A stretch of DNA of 64,000 nt. Source: Microthyrium microscopicum. Lineage: Eukaryota; Ascomycota; Dothideomycetes; Microthyriales; Microthyriaceae. The notes beneath the pieces are model-generated. The model was not told the origin of the DNA. It was given only the letters and a program-made list of their open reading frames with translations, and ran no database searches. This document shows, piece after piece, positions 53,024 through 64,000 of the stretch. The DNA lies in contig MU004244.1 in NCBI GenBank assembly GCA_010405405.1, positions 871,895 to 935,894 of the forward strand, written 5' to 3'. Every line of letters starts with the position of its first letter. The stretch's first letter is position 1. A program made the position numbers and the translations under genes.

Positions 53024-54507
53024 ATGCTTCCAGCTGTGCTGATTTTCAGCACTCTGCTGACTCTGGTCTTTGGCATTCCCACCATTTCTGTCAAGGGCTC
53101 CAAGTTCTTCACCAGCGATGGAAATCAATTCTTTGTCAAAGGTAAGCATTTTCACATCAGTAGCAAGCATTGACTATTAATGACTGACCTTCCATCAAGG
53201 CATTGCATACCAACTCGTCCCTGAAGATCCCCTCATCGATGGCACTCAATGTACCGCAGACGCCAACCTCATGAAGACTCTCGGTACCAATGCCATCCGC
53301 GTATATCACGTCGACCCCACTGCCAATCACACGCCATGCATGAACGCCTTTTCTGCTGCTGGAATTTATGTCTTTATCGACCTTGATACCTTTACCACCG
53401 CGATCAACCAAGATAAACCCGAATGGAACGAGACACAACTTCAAGCTTTCGAGAAGGTCATGGACGCTTTCCATAGCTTTGACAACGTTGCAGGATTCTT
53501 CATCGGGAACGAAGTTATCACTACTGGTGCTGGCAGCCCTGCAGCTCCCTACGTCAAAGCCGCTACCCGTGATCTGAAGTCCTACAGAGATTCAAAGGGA
53601 TATCGAAACATCCCTGTCGGCTACTCCGCTGCGGATATCGCCAGTTTACGACCTATGTTACAAAACTACTTGGCCTGTGGATCAGATGCCGAAGCCGCAA
53701 TTGACTTCTTTTCTCTCAATGCCTATGAATGGTAAGTCTTCCACTGCACTTGACGAGAATCGTGGCATTTTTCTGGAGTCAAGACTAACAAACATCGATA
53801 GGTGCGGCGCCTCGACTTATCAAACTTCCGGATATGCTGGTCTCAACAGCTATGTCCAAAACTACAGCATTCCCATCTTCTTCAGCGAAACAGGATGCAA
53901 TACTGCCCCGCCACGCACATTCACCGACCAAGCAGCAATCTTCGGTCCTGAGATGTCTCCTTACTGGTCCGGATCTATAATCTACGAATGGATCCAGGAG
54001 AACAATGCCTATGGCCTCATCTCATACGGCGCGCATGTTGATCCTTCATCTCCTAATGCTCCTCCAGATGGCTGGCCACGTTCTGGCACTCCTCAGCCTG
54101 TTCAACCTGATTTCGACAATCTCAAAAGCCAATGGGCCGCCGTCAAGCCTTCTAGTGTAAGCGCATCGGCATATACCCCATCAAATTCCGCACCAGCCTG
54201 TCCTGCCTCCACTGCCGGAACATGGGTTGTGGACGCCAATGCTGCTCTCCCAGGTGCGCCAAACGGTGCGGCCAAAGCTACTGGCACATCCGCAACGTCT
54301 GGTTCTTCGGCCTCTAGCACCGCCAAATCCAGTTCTGCCTCCCGTACTACGGCCAGCACCGGCTCCATTTCCGTATTTGCCATGGCCTCCACTACTACTG
54401 CGGCTGTGGTGGCGACTACAACCAGCCTGGGAAGCCGCACATTCATGCCAATGGCACTGCTATTGACTGTATGCTGGTTGGCAATCGGAGGAACAATGCC
54501 ATTCTAG
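53024..54507 (+). CDS. GH72 1,3-beta-glucanosyltransferase, GPI-anchored
   Basis: Cell-wall enzyme that cuts and rejoins beta-1,3-glucan chains (GAS/GEL family); 451 aa from three exons (introns 53142-53199 and 53732-53801). Signal peptide at 1-17 (MLPAVLIFSTLLTLVFG). Family motifs: ISVKGSKFFTSDGNQFFVKG, LGTNAIRVYHVDP, GFFIGNEV with the acid/base glutamate (about 142), FFSLNAYEWCG across the second splice, and FFSETGCN with the nucleophile glutamate (about 244). The catalytic domain ends near residue 350, followed by a short Cys-containing segment (APACPAS) and a Ser/Thr-rich stretch. The last about 24 residues (TFMPMALLLTVCWLAIGGTM) form a GPI-attachment tail. The CBM43/X8 domain found in Gas1 is absent, placing it with the CBM-less subfamily. 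Precedes SDA1 on the same strand by 489 bp. Confidence 0.95.
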
Positions 54508-54996
54508 TTGTTTGGTGTTTTGGAGAGCACGCTTTTGTAATGGGTTAGAGGAGTATGATCAACGGCTGATTTAACACGCGCATGGCGTTATGGGTGGACG
54601 GGTTTATTATTAATGCTTGCTGATGGACAAAAGTGAAATGTACAAAGCTTATTGTGAAGCACTAGATGAATAGATATTCTTGTGTAATGAATAATTTACT
54701 GATCAAGATTTCATGGCGCTCTAAGTGAAGACTTGGCGGCTTCCTCTTTTAGATATGACAAGTTTGAACAGAACCGCCAGAAAGAATCGTGAACAAGTCG
54801 CTGATATTTGATATAATGGTCAAAGTACTCCTCTGAAATTGATGGATGGGGTGGATGTGGCGCATTTTTATCCCCCGCCACCTCCAGGGCTCTCCCTGGC
54901 CTGCAGAGGGACCTAAATTTATCCATCCCACTTGAAAAAAAGTTGTTGAACTTTCTCAACATTCACAAGTAAAGACCGCACATTCTCCCCAACAAG
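54508..54996. promoter_or_regulatory. Intergenic, promoter of SDA1
   Basis: A minus-strand frame at 54711-54962 (83 codons, LRKFNNFFSSGMDKFRSL...) is open but shows no conserved features and would start only 35 bp from the SDA1 ATG; I do not accept it. Confidence 0.4.
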
Positions 54997-57523
54997 ATGG
55001 GTAAACGTAAAGTAGGAGCTTTGGAAAAGCTAGAGGCTGATTTGTACATACCGCTCCCTGCTAAGATTTACTTGCGCTAATTCACCCACAGGCCTGCTCT
55101 GCAGAACAAAATCCGCCGCGATCCCATGTACCTACCACCTCGAGCCAAGCGTCACAATGACCACTGCTAACAAGCCCAAGGTCATACAAGTCTGATTTCG
55201 AGAGACAATACGAACAATACCGAACCATCTATACCATCTTCCTCCAGAACGGCTCCACCGACGACAACAACCTCATGTCGCTACGCGAGTACATCGACTT
55301 TGTCGCGCACGTCGCAGAGTGCTACCCTGAATTGACTGCCAGCTTCCCAGAGGATTTGATCAGTTTGTTGGATAAACATCATGCTATACTGGAGCCTGAA
55401 CTGCGCGAGAAGATTGTGGGTGCGTTGGTGCTTCTTCGGAATAAGGACGTTATAGACTCGATTCGGTATGTTGATGTGTTCGTGCTGGGAGCGGAGTACC
55501 CAGCTGACGTTGTGAACAGATTACTCAATGCCCTCTTCCCTATCCTCATCAAAAGTCCTAGCCAGTCCCTCCGCGAGCTCGTCTACAATAAAATGTTGAT
55601 GGACCTTCGATCTGCAAACACGAAAACGAAGAATCATCGCCTGAACAAAAATATGCAAAATACGCTCTATAATCTCATTACATCGGATAAGGCGTCGCCC
55701 AAGGGAGTGTTCGCTGTCAAGTTCACAAGAGAACTATGGAAGAGACAGATTTGGACGGATGCGAAAGCTGTGGAAATCATGAAGGAAGCTGCGCTAGCTG
55801 AGAACGAAAAGGTTATTGGCGGTGGTGTGCGCTTCTTCCTTGGTGGTGATAAGGAGCGTGAAGAGCTGGATGATGAGAGTAGTGATGATGAGAATGTTGA
55901 TCTCAATGCGATGAGGCATCAAATGGGCATCAATAAGAAGACTAAGAAACGAGGGAAGGATCTCAAGAAGGCCACTGCAACAGTCAAGCGGGTACGTATT
56001 ACCGATATCATTGTTATTTGGTCTAACGTTATTGCAGAAAGAAAAGAAGAAGAACCAGCACAATCCGCTCAACTTTTCTGCGTTCCATCTTTTACACGAC
56101 CCCCAAGGATTTGCAGAAACGCTGTTTTCGAGGCATTTACAAAACCCAAAAACGAAGTTGAAGGATGAGCAAAAGTTAGACGTGTTACGACTAATCACTC
56201 GGCTTGTTGGTCTTCATCAGCTCACCTTGATCAATCTCTACTCTTGGTTCCAAAAGTAAGCTCATTTCTTACTTTGATATCTACACAACTGACCAGCATA
56301 GATATCTCACAGCAAAGCAAAAAGATGTCACAACCTATCTAGCATGCTTAGCTCAGGCATCACACAATCTGGTTCCTCCAGAGCTGTTACAGCCATTAGT
56401 ACGCAAGATCGCAGACGAATTTGTTTCAGAAGCTTCGCGAGCAGAAGTGTGCTCTGCAGGGCTGAACGGCATCAGGGAAGTCTGTACTCGCCAACCACTC
56501 GCGATGGAAGACACGTTACTACAGGACTTAGTTCAATACCGTAAGAGTAAAGACAAAGGTGTCATGATGGCAGCCAAGGGTCTCCTGAGTCTGTATCGCG
56601 ATGTCGGTGCTGAACTTTTGCATAAAAGAGATCGGGGCAAAAAGGCGGCCATGGATGCGCGAGCAGGTGCTCAAAGTCTACCTCGATTTGGAGAGGTGAA
56701 TGCAGAAGAAGGCATTGCGGGTATAGAACTACTAGAAGAGTGGAAAGAGGAAGAAAGACGCAAGAAGAGAGAAGAAACAGGCGTTGACAGCGAAGATGAA
56801 GAAGCTGAAGCCAAACGCATCGAGGAAGAAGAGGCTGAAGGCTGGAAGAACTGGGACGTCGAAGACGATGAAAGCGACGACTCTGGCGGATGGATCGATG
56901 TACCCAGTGACGGTGAAGACCTTCACGTCAGCGACTCGGATGATGACAAGCCAAAGAAGAAAGCTAAGCTTGCAACTGAATCTCCTGCACCCCCAGCAGA
57001 TGTGGGCACTCCCGCTAGCACAACATCAACCGAAAAGCCAAGGGTATCAAAGCTCGCCACAACCCGTATCCTCACTCCAGCCGATCTGACCAAGCTGAAG
57101 GAACTGCAGCAAAAAGCAGCCATTGAAGATGCCATGCCGAACAAACACAAGTCGCACCATTCAGCTGCTTCTACGCGGCAGCCTGTGAATGGGGCCAGAC
57201 ATGCAGATGAAGAGATCACGGCAGAGGCGATTGAGGGATTGGCTATGCTCTCACACAAGGACACGAAAGAGGAGAAGATCGCCAAGGCAAAGGGCGACAG
57301 AGAGGAAAAACATGTCTCTAGCACGGCGCTGCGAAAAGAAAAGAAGAGAGCGGCTGGCAAGAGTTCGACGAACAAGGAGAAGGCGAGACAGAAGAATTTC
57401 TTTATGACACTCGGCAAGGCCAAGAAGAAGGGTAAGAGAAGTTTGACCGATGTCAAGAAAGCTATGCAGGGACATGTTGAGAGAAAGAAGAGAGGAGGGA
57501 AGCGTGGAAATGCAGGTAACTAG
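54997..57523 (+). CDS. sda1: SDA1, 60S ribosome biogenesis protein
   Basis: Nucleolar/nuclear factor needed for 60S pre-ribosome maturation and export and, in yeast, linked to actin organisation and G1; 759 aa from six exons. Introns: 55044-55091, 55128-55180, 55466-55519, 55992-56037 and 56256-56301. The second exon has only 36 nt. Family text is clear: LPALQNKIRRDP then SYKSDFERQYEQYRTIYTIF, NQHNPLNFSAFHLLHDPQGF, LRLITRLVGLHQLTLINLYS, YLTAKQKDVTTYLACLAQAS and PPELLQPLVRKIADEFVSE. An acidic region (about 480-560, EEEEAEGWKNWDVEDDESDD) and a basic C-terminus (GKAKKKGKRSLTDVKKAMQG) are typical. The third intron is 54 nt without an in-frame stop, so an unspliced transcript would add 18 residues. 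Confidence 0.94.
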
Positions 57524-58516
57524 ATTTTGTTGCTACGAAACTTCATATATCGTAGTATTTTTGTGTTTGCTATCAAATGATACCCCGAATGTAAACTGCA
57601 CGAGAGAAAATCCATGATATACTCTTTGACTGCCTTCTGATGTCGGGACTTGCTTTTCAAATCTTTATGCAAGTTGTTCGCTGATATCACGTCAAACTGC
57701 AATTCACAGGCTTTGAGCCAGTTTCAGGATTTCTTGTCATGCGGTATACTAATGTACTCCGCACATATCCTTACTGTACTTTCTGTCGGCCAGGCCCGCA
57801 CCGCTACAACCATCGTGTACAGTCTCGCCAATATCGGCCTCAAAAAATGTCTCACTTTGCCGCTCGGTTGCCACTTCTCAGCAGGACGAACGCAAGCGGC
57901 CCGAAAGAGACGGAAAAACAACAACAGGTGGAGAGTGTGTTGGCACCATTGCACCTATCGTGAAAACCCAAAAAGGCATCCACAACACGGAGATCAAAAG
58001 ACCCAAGAATCTTTTTCTAGCCGCGGCTCCATCGGAGGTCTTTCCGAGACAAACGCCACGTCCTATAAAAACGGAAACATAACAGGCTGAATCGAGACCT
58101 AGCGCACTGGATAACAAGGCACGTGGACCCAAAGAGGGATGGGTTGAAGGAAAGGCAGATGGCCATCAACCAATTCCCAGTTCCAGATCATCCACTCAAA
58201 TGCGCTTCCGCTCTATCGGGTTCCAGCAGACCGTCAAAACTTCCTGCTTTTTGCTCTTGAGTCTTCTCAAGCCTGTAACATCAAGCCTTTTCGATGCACT
58301 ACTGGCCCCACAGCGCCTTTTTTTGAGCGTGCCGTATCTTTTATCCTACTGCATGCCAGAGTCACTCGACCTACGCGCGGCATTATACGGATAAGTGGCC
58401 AATAATCAACGGAAATCTGCCGTCAATGCCTAGAAACACGACCTCCGGACCTGGGAGTTGGAGATATATAAGATGGGCGTGCCACAACCGCGGTGATCTA
58501 AAATATCGAGAGCATT
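57524..58516. other. Intergenic, no gene supported
   Basis: 3' flank of SDA1. The longest frame (57650-58090, +) overlaps antisense frames 57724-57954 and 57878-58132 and has no domain. Confidence 0.4.
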
Positions 58517-58826
58517 GGGGAGGGTTAGCAGCTCAGATTCTGCTCTTTTTATTTGGCGATCTTCACCCAAAGCGGCTAGTAGATCAGAACGAGTTCACGG
58601 CGCCAGAGCTGAGTTCTGGCGCCGTGAACTCAATCTGAACTCCTCGAAAAGGTATAGCGGCACTATTTGTAGCTTATTATTGGTTGAGCCGCTCAAAGCT
58701 GTCCAGCCTAAATATTTTGTGGAAACAATAAGGTTACATGCTAGAGCCAAAAAGGCCTAATCAGTCTGCTTTTGGTTAGAAAACGAGCTAATAAAAAGAG
58801 CAGAATCTGAGCTGCTAACCCTCCCC
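58517..58826. mobile_element. MITE with perfect 37-bp inverted ends
   Basis: 310 bp. Positions 58517-58553 are exactly the reverse complement of 58790-58826 (37/37), starting GGGGAGGGTTAGCAGCTCAG. Imperfect pairing continues inward for about 25 bp. The element is bounded by ATT on both sides (58514-58516 and 58827-58829), a possible 3-bp target duplication of the kind made by PIF/Harbinger-type transposases. No coding capacity. A perfect hairpin lies inside (58591-58631). Unrelated to the GACAAAAT family elsewhere in the window. Perfect ends suggest recent insertion or ongoing constraint. Confidence 0.8.
58591..58631. repeat. Perfect 17-bp hairpin inside the MITE
   Basis: Arms 58591-58607 (GAGTTCACGGCGCCAGA) and 58615-58631 are exact reverse complements with a 7-nt loop GCTGAGT. 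The arms are GC-richer than the surrounding element and contain the self-complementary GGCGCC site. Confidence 0.9.
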
Positions 58827-59270
58827 ATTCCAGGGTCTTTGTCCTCAGGGTTTGTGAATCATTTTTGACTTCTGATGATCTGAGTTTTGGACCCTGAAGT
58901 CCTTTCCGGCTCCGACAACTCACTTTCACATTTGTGGATACCTTTCATGTTTGGTTCTGGATGGGGGCTGAGGTCTGAGATAGAATAAAGGCGCTCCGTA
59001 TCCTCACTTGCCTTTTTTGGTGTTGATTTTGTTCGCTCCTCCCTTCTTCAAACCCCAGAAAGTCATTTTCCTTTACTTCGACAAGGCTGGCTCTTTCACA
59101 TCTACATACCTTTACCTCTGCATGCACGCGCTTCAGCATACTCTACATGTATCCGATGACTATGTCTAGGTGACCGCTAGTGTTCATTTCACGATATAAC
59201 ATATGCACACCCCATTCCTTATCACTCTAAATCCACCCCTCTTCTCCTCTATCCAGCCTTTACTATCATC
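58827..59270. promoter_or_regulatory. Intergenic, upstream of the 308-aa gene
   Basis: No gene seen; T/C-rich sequence just before the start codon at 59271 is leader-like. Confidence 0.4.
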
Positions 59271-60249
59271 ATGCCGGAATCATCATCTCCATTTGCTGCG
59301 TTGAGAGGCCATGATGTTGTGCAAATGATTGAGTCTTGTCCGGATCTGGGCATAGCTCTTCACCGCTTCGAAAGCGAACGCGCAGCTCGGTCAGTCAACG
59401 CCAAATTTACCATTTGAAATCCTGCTAATAAGCTCAATTAGATTCTGCAACAATCACAAAGATGTTGAATTGGCTGCCCAATCCACGTGGCGACTTCATG
59501 CAGCTGTCGTCCACTTAATGCTCCAGCCCCTCGTCAAAGTTTTTACGCGTGCCTGTACTGTAGCCTCTGCAGCGCTGTGCACGAATCTGCCTAATGAGCT
59601 TGAGTTGGCATATCGCGGTGAAGCGCGAGATTCATTTGTTTGGTTGAATTGTTTCATGGCTGAAGAGTTGGAGTGGTGCACGACAATAGGATGTCCGACC
59701 TGCTACGCTGTCAATGTCTTGTCCTCAGAATCAACCGTCCGTGCCATTATGACAGCCGCAGTCCTCTCGAATGCCAACCATAGTACTGAAGAAGCACCGA
59801 ATTTTGTACCAGTTCTCAATGCGCTCGAAACGGCCATATCGACTGATCCCTTCTGGTCTCCCATGCACTATCCGCACCTGCTCGGGCCATCAGAAAAAGT
59901 TGCCGATGGACTCCTGGATCTGAAGCAACAATGCGTTGAACTCGCAATCCTTGTCACAACTCCTCCGGGTAGCACCAAAGCGGAAGTAGCACCATCCATA
60001 GATCCGGCATCAAGTTACGCCATTGATGGCATCTCACCACTCCTGCTCCGACGACCTCCAGCCTCATTGATACCGCTAAGGCCAAGTCCATTTGCAATAC
60101 GCCAAATTCAGCTGCAAGAGGAAGAACAACACGCCTTGACTGAGCTACTAAGCCAATGGCTAGACCACCAGCAGGCGCTCGATGGGCCCAGAGACAGTCT
60201 ACGCCTCATCACGAGTGGTCAGAGAAGAGGCAAAGCGCAAAGGGATTAG
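59271..60249 (+). CDS. Protein of unknown function, 308 aa
   Basis: Two exons, 59271-59389 and 59442-60249, joined by a 52-nt intron with CTAAT branch; the frame continues. The first exon (MPESSSPFAALRGHDVVQMI...) is preceded by CATC and a pyrimidine-rich leader, supporting the start. The central part has a compact Cys-containing segment EELEWCTTIGCPTCYAVNVL and hydrophobic helices LHAAVVHLMLQPLVKVF. The C-terminal third is Gln/Glu-rich (RQIQLQEEEQHALTELLSQW), probably helical. No signal peptide or clear membrane span, no family recognised. The regular exon structure and long, unbroken last exon favour a real gene. Confidence 0.65.
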
Positions 60250-61502
60250 GAGGAAATGCGCTCTTAACGAAATTGGGAAAGTTTGGGTAGATATTGCTCA
60301 ACTTACGTTACGAACAGCAGGTCTATCAAAGACCTGCACATGAAAGTATGGCATTTACATGGAGCGCTTGCTTTTTGGCTGCCTATATGAGCTGTTTTGC
60401 TCTGTTGGCTTTTTAGCAGTCATGGCGTTAGAATTTTGATATTCTCAATAGCCTAACGCCCATCATGCCTGGGAAAATGATACCCCATTAGCGAATCAAT
60501 ATACGTCAATCCTTTGCAGAATTTCATTTTCTTTGTGGTCCTTGATATGCTTTGGACACGTTGTCTCGGTTGGATATATCGGCAGTAGAAGACATCCACA
60601 CCCCGCTGTTGGATAAAGCCAACTTGGTGATATGGAACTAGGACAAGGCTACTAGATGTTCACCGGCATCATACAATCTCGGCAATGATCAACATTAAGT
60701 ACGGACTGAGGCTTACCAGAATCATCCTAGGCCCCCGCAAATCTCGTTCGCAACCCAACGTCAGTTGTGCTGCTGAGCAGCTCTCTGCTCATCAACGGCT
60801 AAATTTGAGTTGGAAAAATAGTTAGTTCAAGTTCTTTTAAGCCTCGAGATTGATTCTAGCCCTATGTGAGAGAATTGAACAATTCCATTCTGCTGGTACT
60901 TCGATGGCTATAGAATTGTGCGGCTCTCTCTGCACTCCAGATCAGGGGCCATCTTCTTCTGCCCAACCACAACACCATGTCCGCCACAAAACACATTCTA
61001 TCGCTTCGATTAACGCCGCCAGCTCACTGACAGGACAATTAACAAGATTTAATATGCACTTCAATGAACGCTCTCGCGTGGGAGGTTGCGTTTGGGGCCG
61101 CTTATTCGCTGATAGCCAGATGATATGCGTCGGGCAGCAAGCTAAAGGTGAGGCAGCAACTCATTTCTCCCGAAAGATCCTTCCAACTTGCACTCTTCTT
61201 GAGAGCAATCCAGGTCATATGCTACCCCCTGAGAACAAGCCTGGCCTCAGCTCCAGCGGCGAGTCGTAGTATAATGCTGGATACCTAGGTTTGGATGGAA
61301 ATAGCATTTATCTCGACGATATCCTCGCTCTTCCTTAACTGGTAAATAGCCAAAACATTTTCACGGTAAACCAACTGTCGGATATTTCCCATACAGCTCT
61401 CGATCATATACCTCATCGAGCTTTGTCCCAGTCCGTACTTGCGGCTCTAAATTCCACTTCACGGATAACCCTTGTCCTCAAAACCGTTCTTCTACCGGAG
61501 CC
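60250..61502. other. Intergenic, no gene supported
   Basis: A frame at 60850-61269 (139 codons, +) has no family features and no ATG context of note. Last part is the promoter of the 105-aa gene. Confidence 0.4.
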
Positions 61503-61934
61503 ATGACTTACACTTCTTCATCCGGATCACATAGCTATTTCGTCCCTGGATTTGGAATCAGCCGGGTTATCATTCAAAGCGAAATCCGTTACATGTCAGG
61601 ACCAAATGCTATTGTTCGACCATTCACTCTTCGGGTTCGTTCCGGCTCATTCTTTGGTATCAGATCCCGGCCTTTCTAACATGCTTTCCATAGGGTCGTG
61701 ATGGGTTCTTGGTCACGTCCACATCGCCTCCGTTGACAAAGGTTTGTTACACTGGCTCATAAAGGATCCTTCCCACATACTAAGAACCGTCTGTAGGAGC
61801 AAATCGAAGACCTCAAGGAACTTTCGCGCCAGTATGAGCGCCGACAGGCTGAGAAAGCTGGCCTAGATCCAGATTGGTTCCTGAATAAGCCTGTTCCCAT
61901 GTCTTCCAATTCACGCCGGGATAGTGTTTACTGA
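61503..61934 (+). CDS. Small conserved fungal protein, 105 aa
   Basis: Three short exons, 61503-61634, 61694-61741 and 61797-61934, with introns of 59 and 55 nt that carry clear branch sites (TCTAACA and TACTAAG). The product reads SYFVPGFGISRVIIQSEIRY near the N-terminus, then PNAIVRPFTLRGRDGFLVTS across the first splice, then LTKEQIEDLKELSRQYERRQ across the second. I recall small Pezizomycotina proteins with the same YFVPGYGISR...RPY...GR.GFLV...LT..QI.DL pattern and no known function. No signal peptide or membrane segment; the C-terminal half is a charged helix. Each exon is too short to be found as a long open frame, which makes the gene easy to miss. Confidence 0.8.
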
Positions 61935-64000
61935 ATGTTTTCATGTTTTGGAGTTGTTCTTTTCCTACAGGCACCAACGGATATAATATGCCTTGCCAGG
62001 CAAATGAACTGGATCTACTTTGCCCTTGGATAATCTCGTTTCGCGATGGAGTTGGATTGCGTTTTTGTTATTGTTCTTTGGCCCTTATTCATCTTGCCGG
62101 GTCGGATTGCGCTCCTTCACCTCGACTTTGGATTTCATCATCGGCGACAATACCTTTAGACGTAATATTTCCTCTTTTGCCGGACCAGATTCTGCTTTTG
62201 TTGTTTCGGTTTTGGATTTTATCAACAGCACTTATACGTTTACCACCGATTATTCCTCTACGACGGCTTGACGTTTCCTGGACGAAAACTCCTGGAACAT
62301 TGTCACTAGCGATTCCATCACGGCGCTGGAATGCCGTTCGTACGCTGGACGGTTTTTTGTCTTCCATGGCGAGTTTTATGCCTTTGGAAGTTTATACGAT
62401 AGTCTTTTGCATTCACGGACGACAGTAATGAAAGTGCTTTTACACAGTTTTGACAATTTTTTGGTTTCTTGTTTCCACAGTTGCTTCCAGCCTGGACTTT
62501 TGCAGCAACAACCAATTGGATGGTCCATACACTACGCGCAGCCTCATTTCAAAATATCCATTTGGTATTAATGTCTGATGACATACGTATTACCGGTCAA
62601 GACAAGGCGAGGGGGATTGATAATATGCATATCTACGTGTACCGTCACTTGTCGTACGGCGTTAAATCCATAGACTTCATTTGAGCGGTACAGCTACCAC
62701 GTTACTGATATTCGCCTTGTCGTTCTTGCTGGACCTGACAATGACTTCAGTAGCCAGAATTGGTCACTTACATAGTTTTCCCTCTGTCGGGCATCGAGTG
62801 ACTATCACTGAACACGTCAAGCTGACTGTGCTCATCATCTGCTTGGCTGATATGCTGTTCATTGGTCCCACGACATGGCTTCCAGTTTTTATACTTCTAC
62901 ATAGATCTGTATTCGAGCTATCCTGGCAAACCACTACCAGTAAGTTGTTGGGTAACGATTCAGTTAGGAACAACAGCCCGATGCCTACCTTTGAAACAGA
63001 AACGGGTTGGCCCATGGTTGGTCAAGAGAAATAGAAAATGATCCAATGACTTCAGATTCTCAACGAACTCGATCTTGTGCCTGAAATCAATAAAGGTTGA
63101 TTTTGATGGCTTGGTGGGGTTGGTTGAGGCAATCCATCCACGTTGTTGATGTTTCATGTCTCAACTTCAACTCTTCAATCCTCACTGTTGTGCCTACCAC
63201 CCGTGTGTCTGTTTTCGTGTATCACTGCCTTTTGCATCTTAAGCTGCCAAAGCTAATCAACTCCTTACCGGCCAACACGACCATGAACTATCCGGCAGAA
63301 GTATAGGCATGCTGTACCCATTGTGCGAACTACACGGACCAAAGCATGTTGTGCTCCACACAGATTGAACCGCAGAATTCAAAATGCCCAGGAAATTCGC
63401 CATTGGGCTCCTGATAGACAAAAATGGCGCAGGAACACAACAGACCCAATGAGCGGCATCGCTTGTGCATAATGTCCCCATCCGCCCTGGTGTTGAAATC
63501 CTGACGTGGCTCCAATGGCTCTCTGCAGGGCAAGTCGGCATTCGGCACCTGCGGCTCTCTCCCAATTATTGCTGCCACCCACTCAACTTTTGCCTCGTTT
63601 TGTGACTCTATCCCAGCTCAATTGTCCGGCAAATCTTGGGGAAACCCTGGAGTTGATGTGCCCGAATCCAACAAGGATCACAACCTCCTCGGACTTTTGC
63701 CAACGCTTCAAGGTTGACCTGTCGACGAAGTTTTTCTCTCTAAAGTTACGCCCAATCTAGGCAGTCGAGTCCTGCCATCTCTAGCCATCTAACTGACGAA
63801 AAGAGTCTCTCTACTTTGGGACAATCCTTGAGGTTTCTTGCTAGTTATCACCCGAAGCATGAGCTGTCTCTCTGCCACAAAGTGTGCCATGAAATGTGTT
63901 GAATCTGCACTGGTTGCTCCCCCATTGTCTGACGACTTGAACCCAACCCAATTCGCTGGTCCAAGTAGACAACTAGGTCTGTCTTTTCCTAATTGATAGG
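61935..64000. other. Terminal region, no gene supported
   Basis: About 2 kb. Frames at 61943-62428, 62020-62271, 62681-63034 and 63506-63760 (+) and several on the minus strand overlap and contain no recognised motif. The frame at 62020-62271 has a repetitive look (LDFIIGDNTFRR... LDFINSTYTFTTD) but no start or partner exons that I trust. The window ends without a clear gene running off the edge. Confidence 0.35.

Noticed and set aside
54711-54962. 83-codon minus-strand frame upstream of SDA1
   Set aside because: Lies in the SDA1 promoter, no conserved features, no supporting splice structure.
61943-62428. 161-codon frame after the 105-aa gene
   Set aside because: Biased hydrophobic composition from T-rich 3' flank, overlapping alternative frames, no motif.

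Overview
The window reads as nuclear DNA of a filamentous ascomycete (Pezizomycotina). The evidence is short introns (mostly 46-75 nt, with GT..AG ends and a CTRAY-type branch site close to the 3' splice site), long intergenic stretches, genes on both strands without operons, and a fungal gene set: class I/II chitin synthase, sconB-type F-box/WD40 protein, GT15 mannosyltransferase, GH72 glucanosyltransferase and L-galactonate dehydratase. I cannot fix the order or species by eye. I support 24 protein-coding genes, most of them rebuilt by joining exons across frames. I see no rRNA, tRNA, CRISPR array or bacterial-type element.

Layout. 0.6-2.2 kb: a short-chain dehydrogenase and a convergent 5-hydroxyisourate hydrolase. 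2.2-4.8 kb: no gene, one foldback element. 4.8-6.2 kb: a membrane protein of unknown role. 7.6-9.6 kb: a GH47 alpha-mannosidase with a related MITE on each side. 10.3-11.8 kb: L-galactonate dehydratase. 13.7-16.6 kb: an atypical kinase-like protein. 16.8-19.7 kb: UFE1-type SNARE, AcpS-type phosphopantetheinyl transferase and an NmrA-like reductase. 20.6-26.6 kb: chitin synthase and aspartate aminotransferase, divergent. 27.3-28.6 kb: a possible broken gene and a third copy of the MITE. 29.9-37 kb: GH27 alpha-galactosidase, a Cys-rich single-pass membrane protein and a GT15 mannosyltransferase. 37.3-43.3 kb: gamma-tubulin complex protein 5 and two proteins of unknown function. 44.8-49.7 kb: a small secreted protein, sconB and a short serine-rich protein. 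49.7-53 kb: apparently empty or decayed. 53-57.5 kb: GH72 enzyme and SDA1. 58.5-58.8 kb: a MITE with perfect 37-bp ends and a nested palindrome. 59.3-61.9 kb: two small conserved-looking genes. The rest shows nothing I can support.

How the genes relate. Most are unrelated housekeeping genes. Several concern the secretory route and cell wall (GH47, GT15, chitin synthase, GH72, ER SNARE UFE1, a wall-sensor-like protein), but they are scattered and need not be co-regulated. The most unusual content is the set of non-autonomous foldback/MITE elements, especially the family around the GH47 gene and the 58.5-kb element, together with a duplicated six-cysteine module in a membrane protein and a small secreted protein with no family I recognise. 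Exon joins are my reading of splice signals and frame continuity and have not been tested against RNA.
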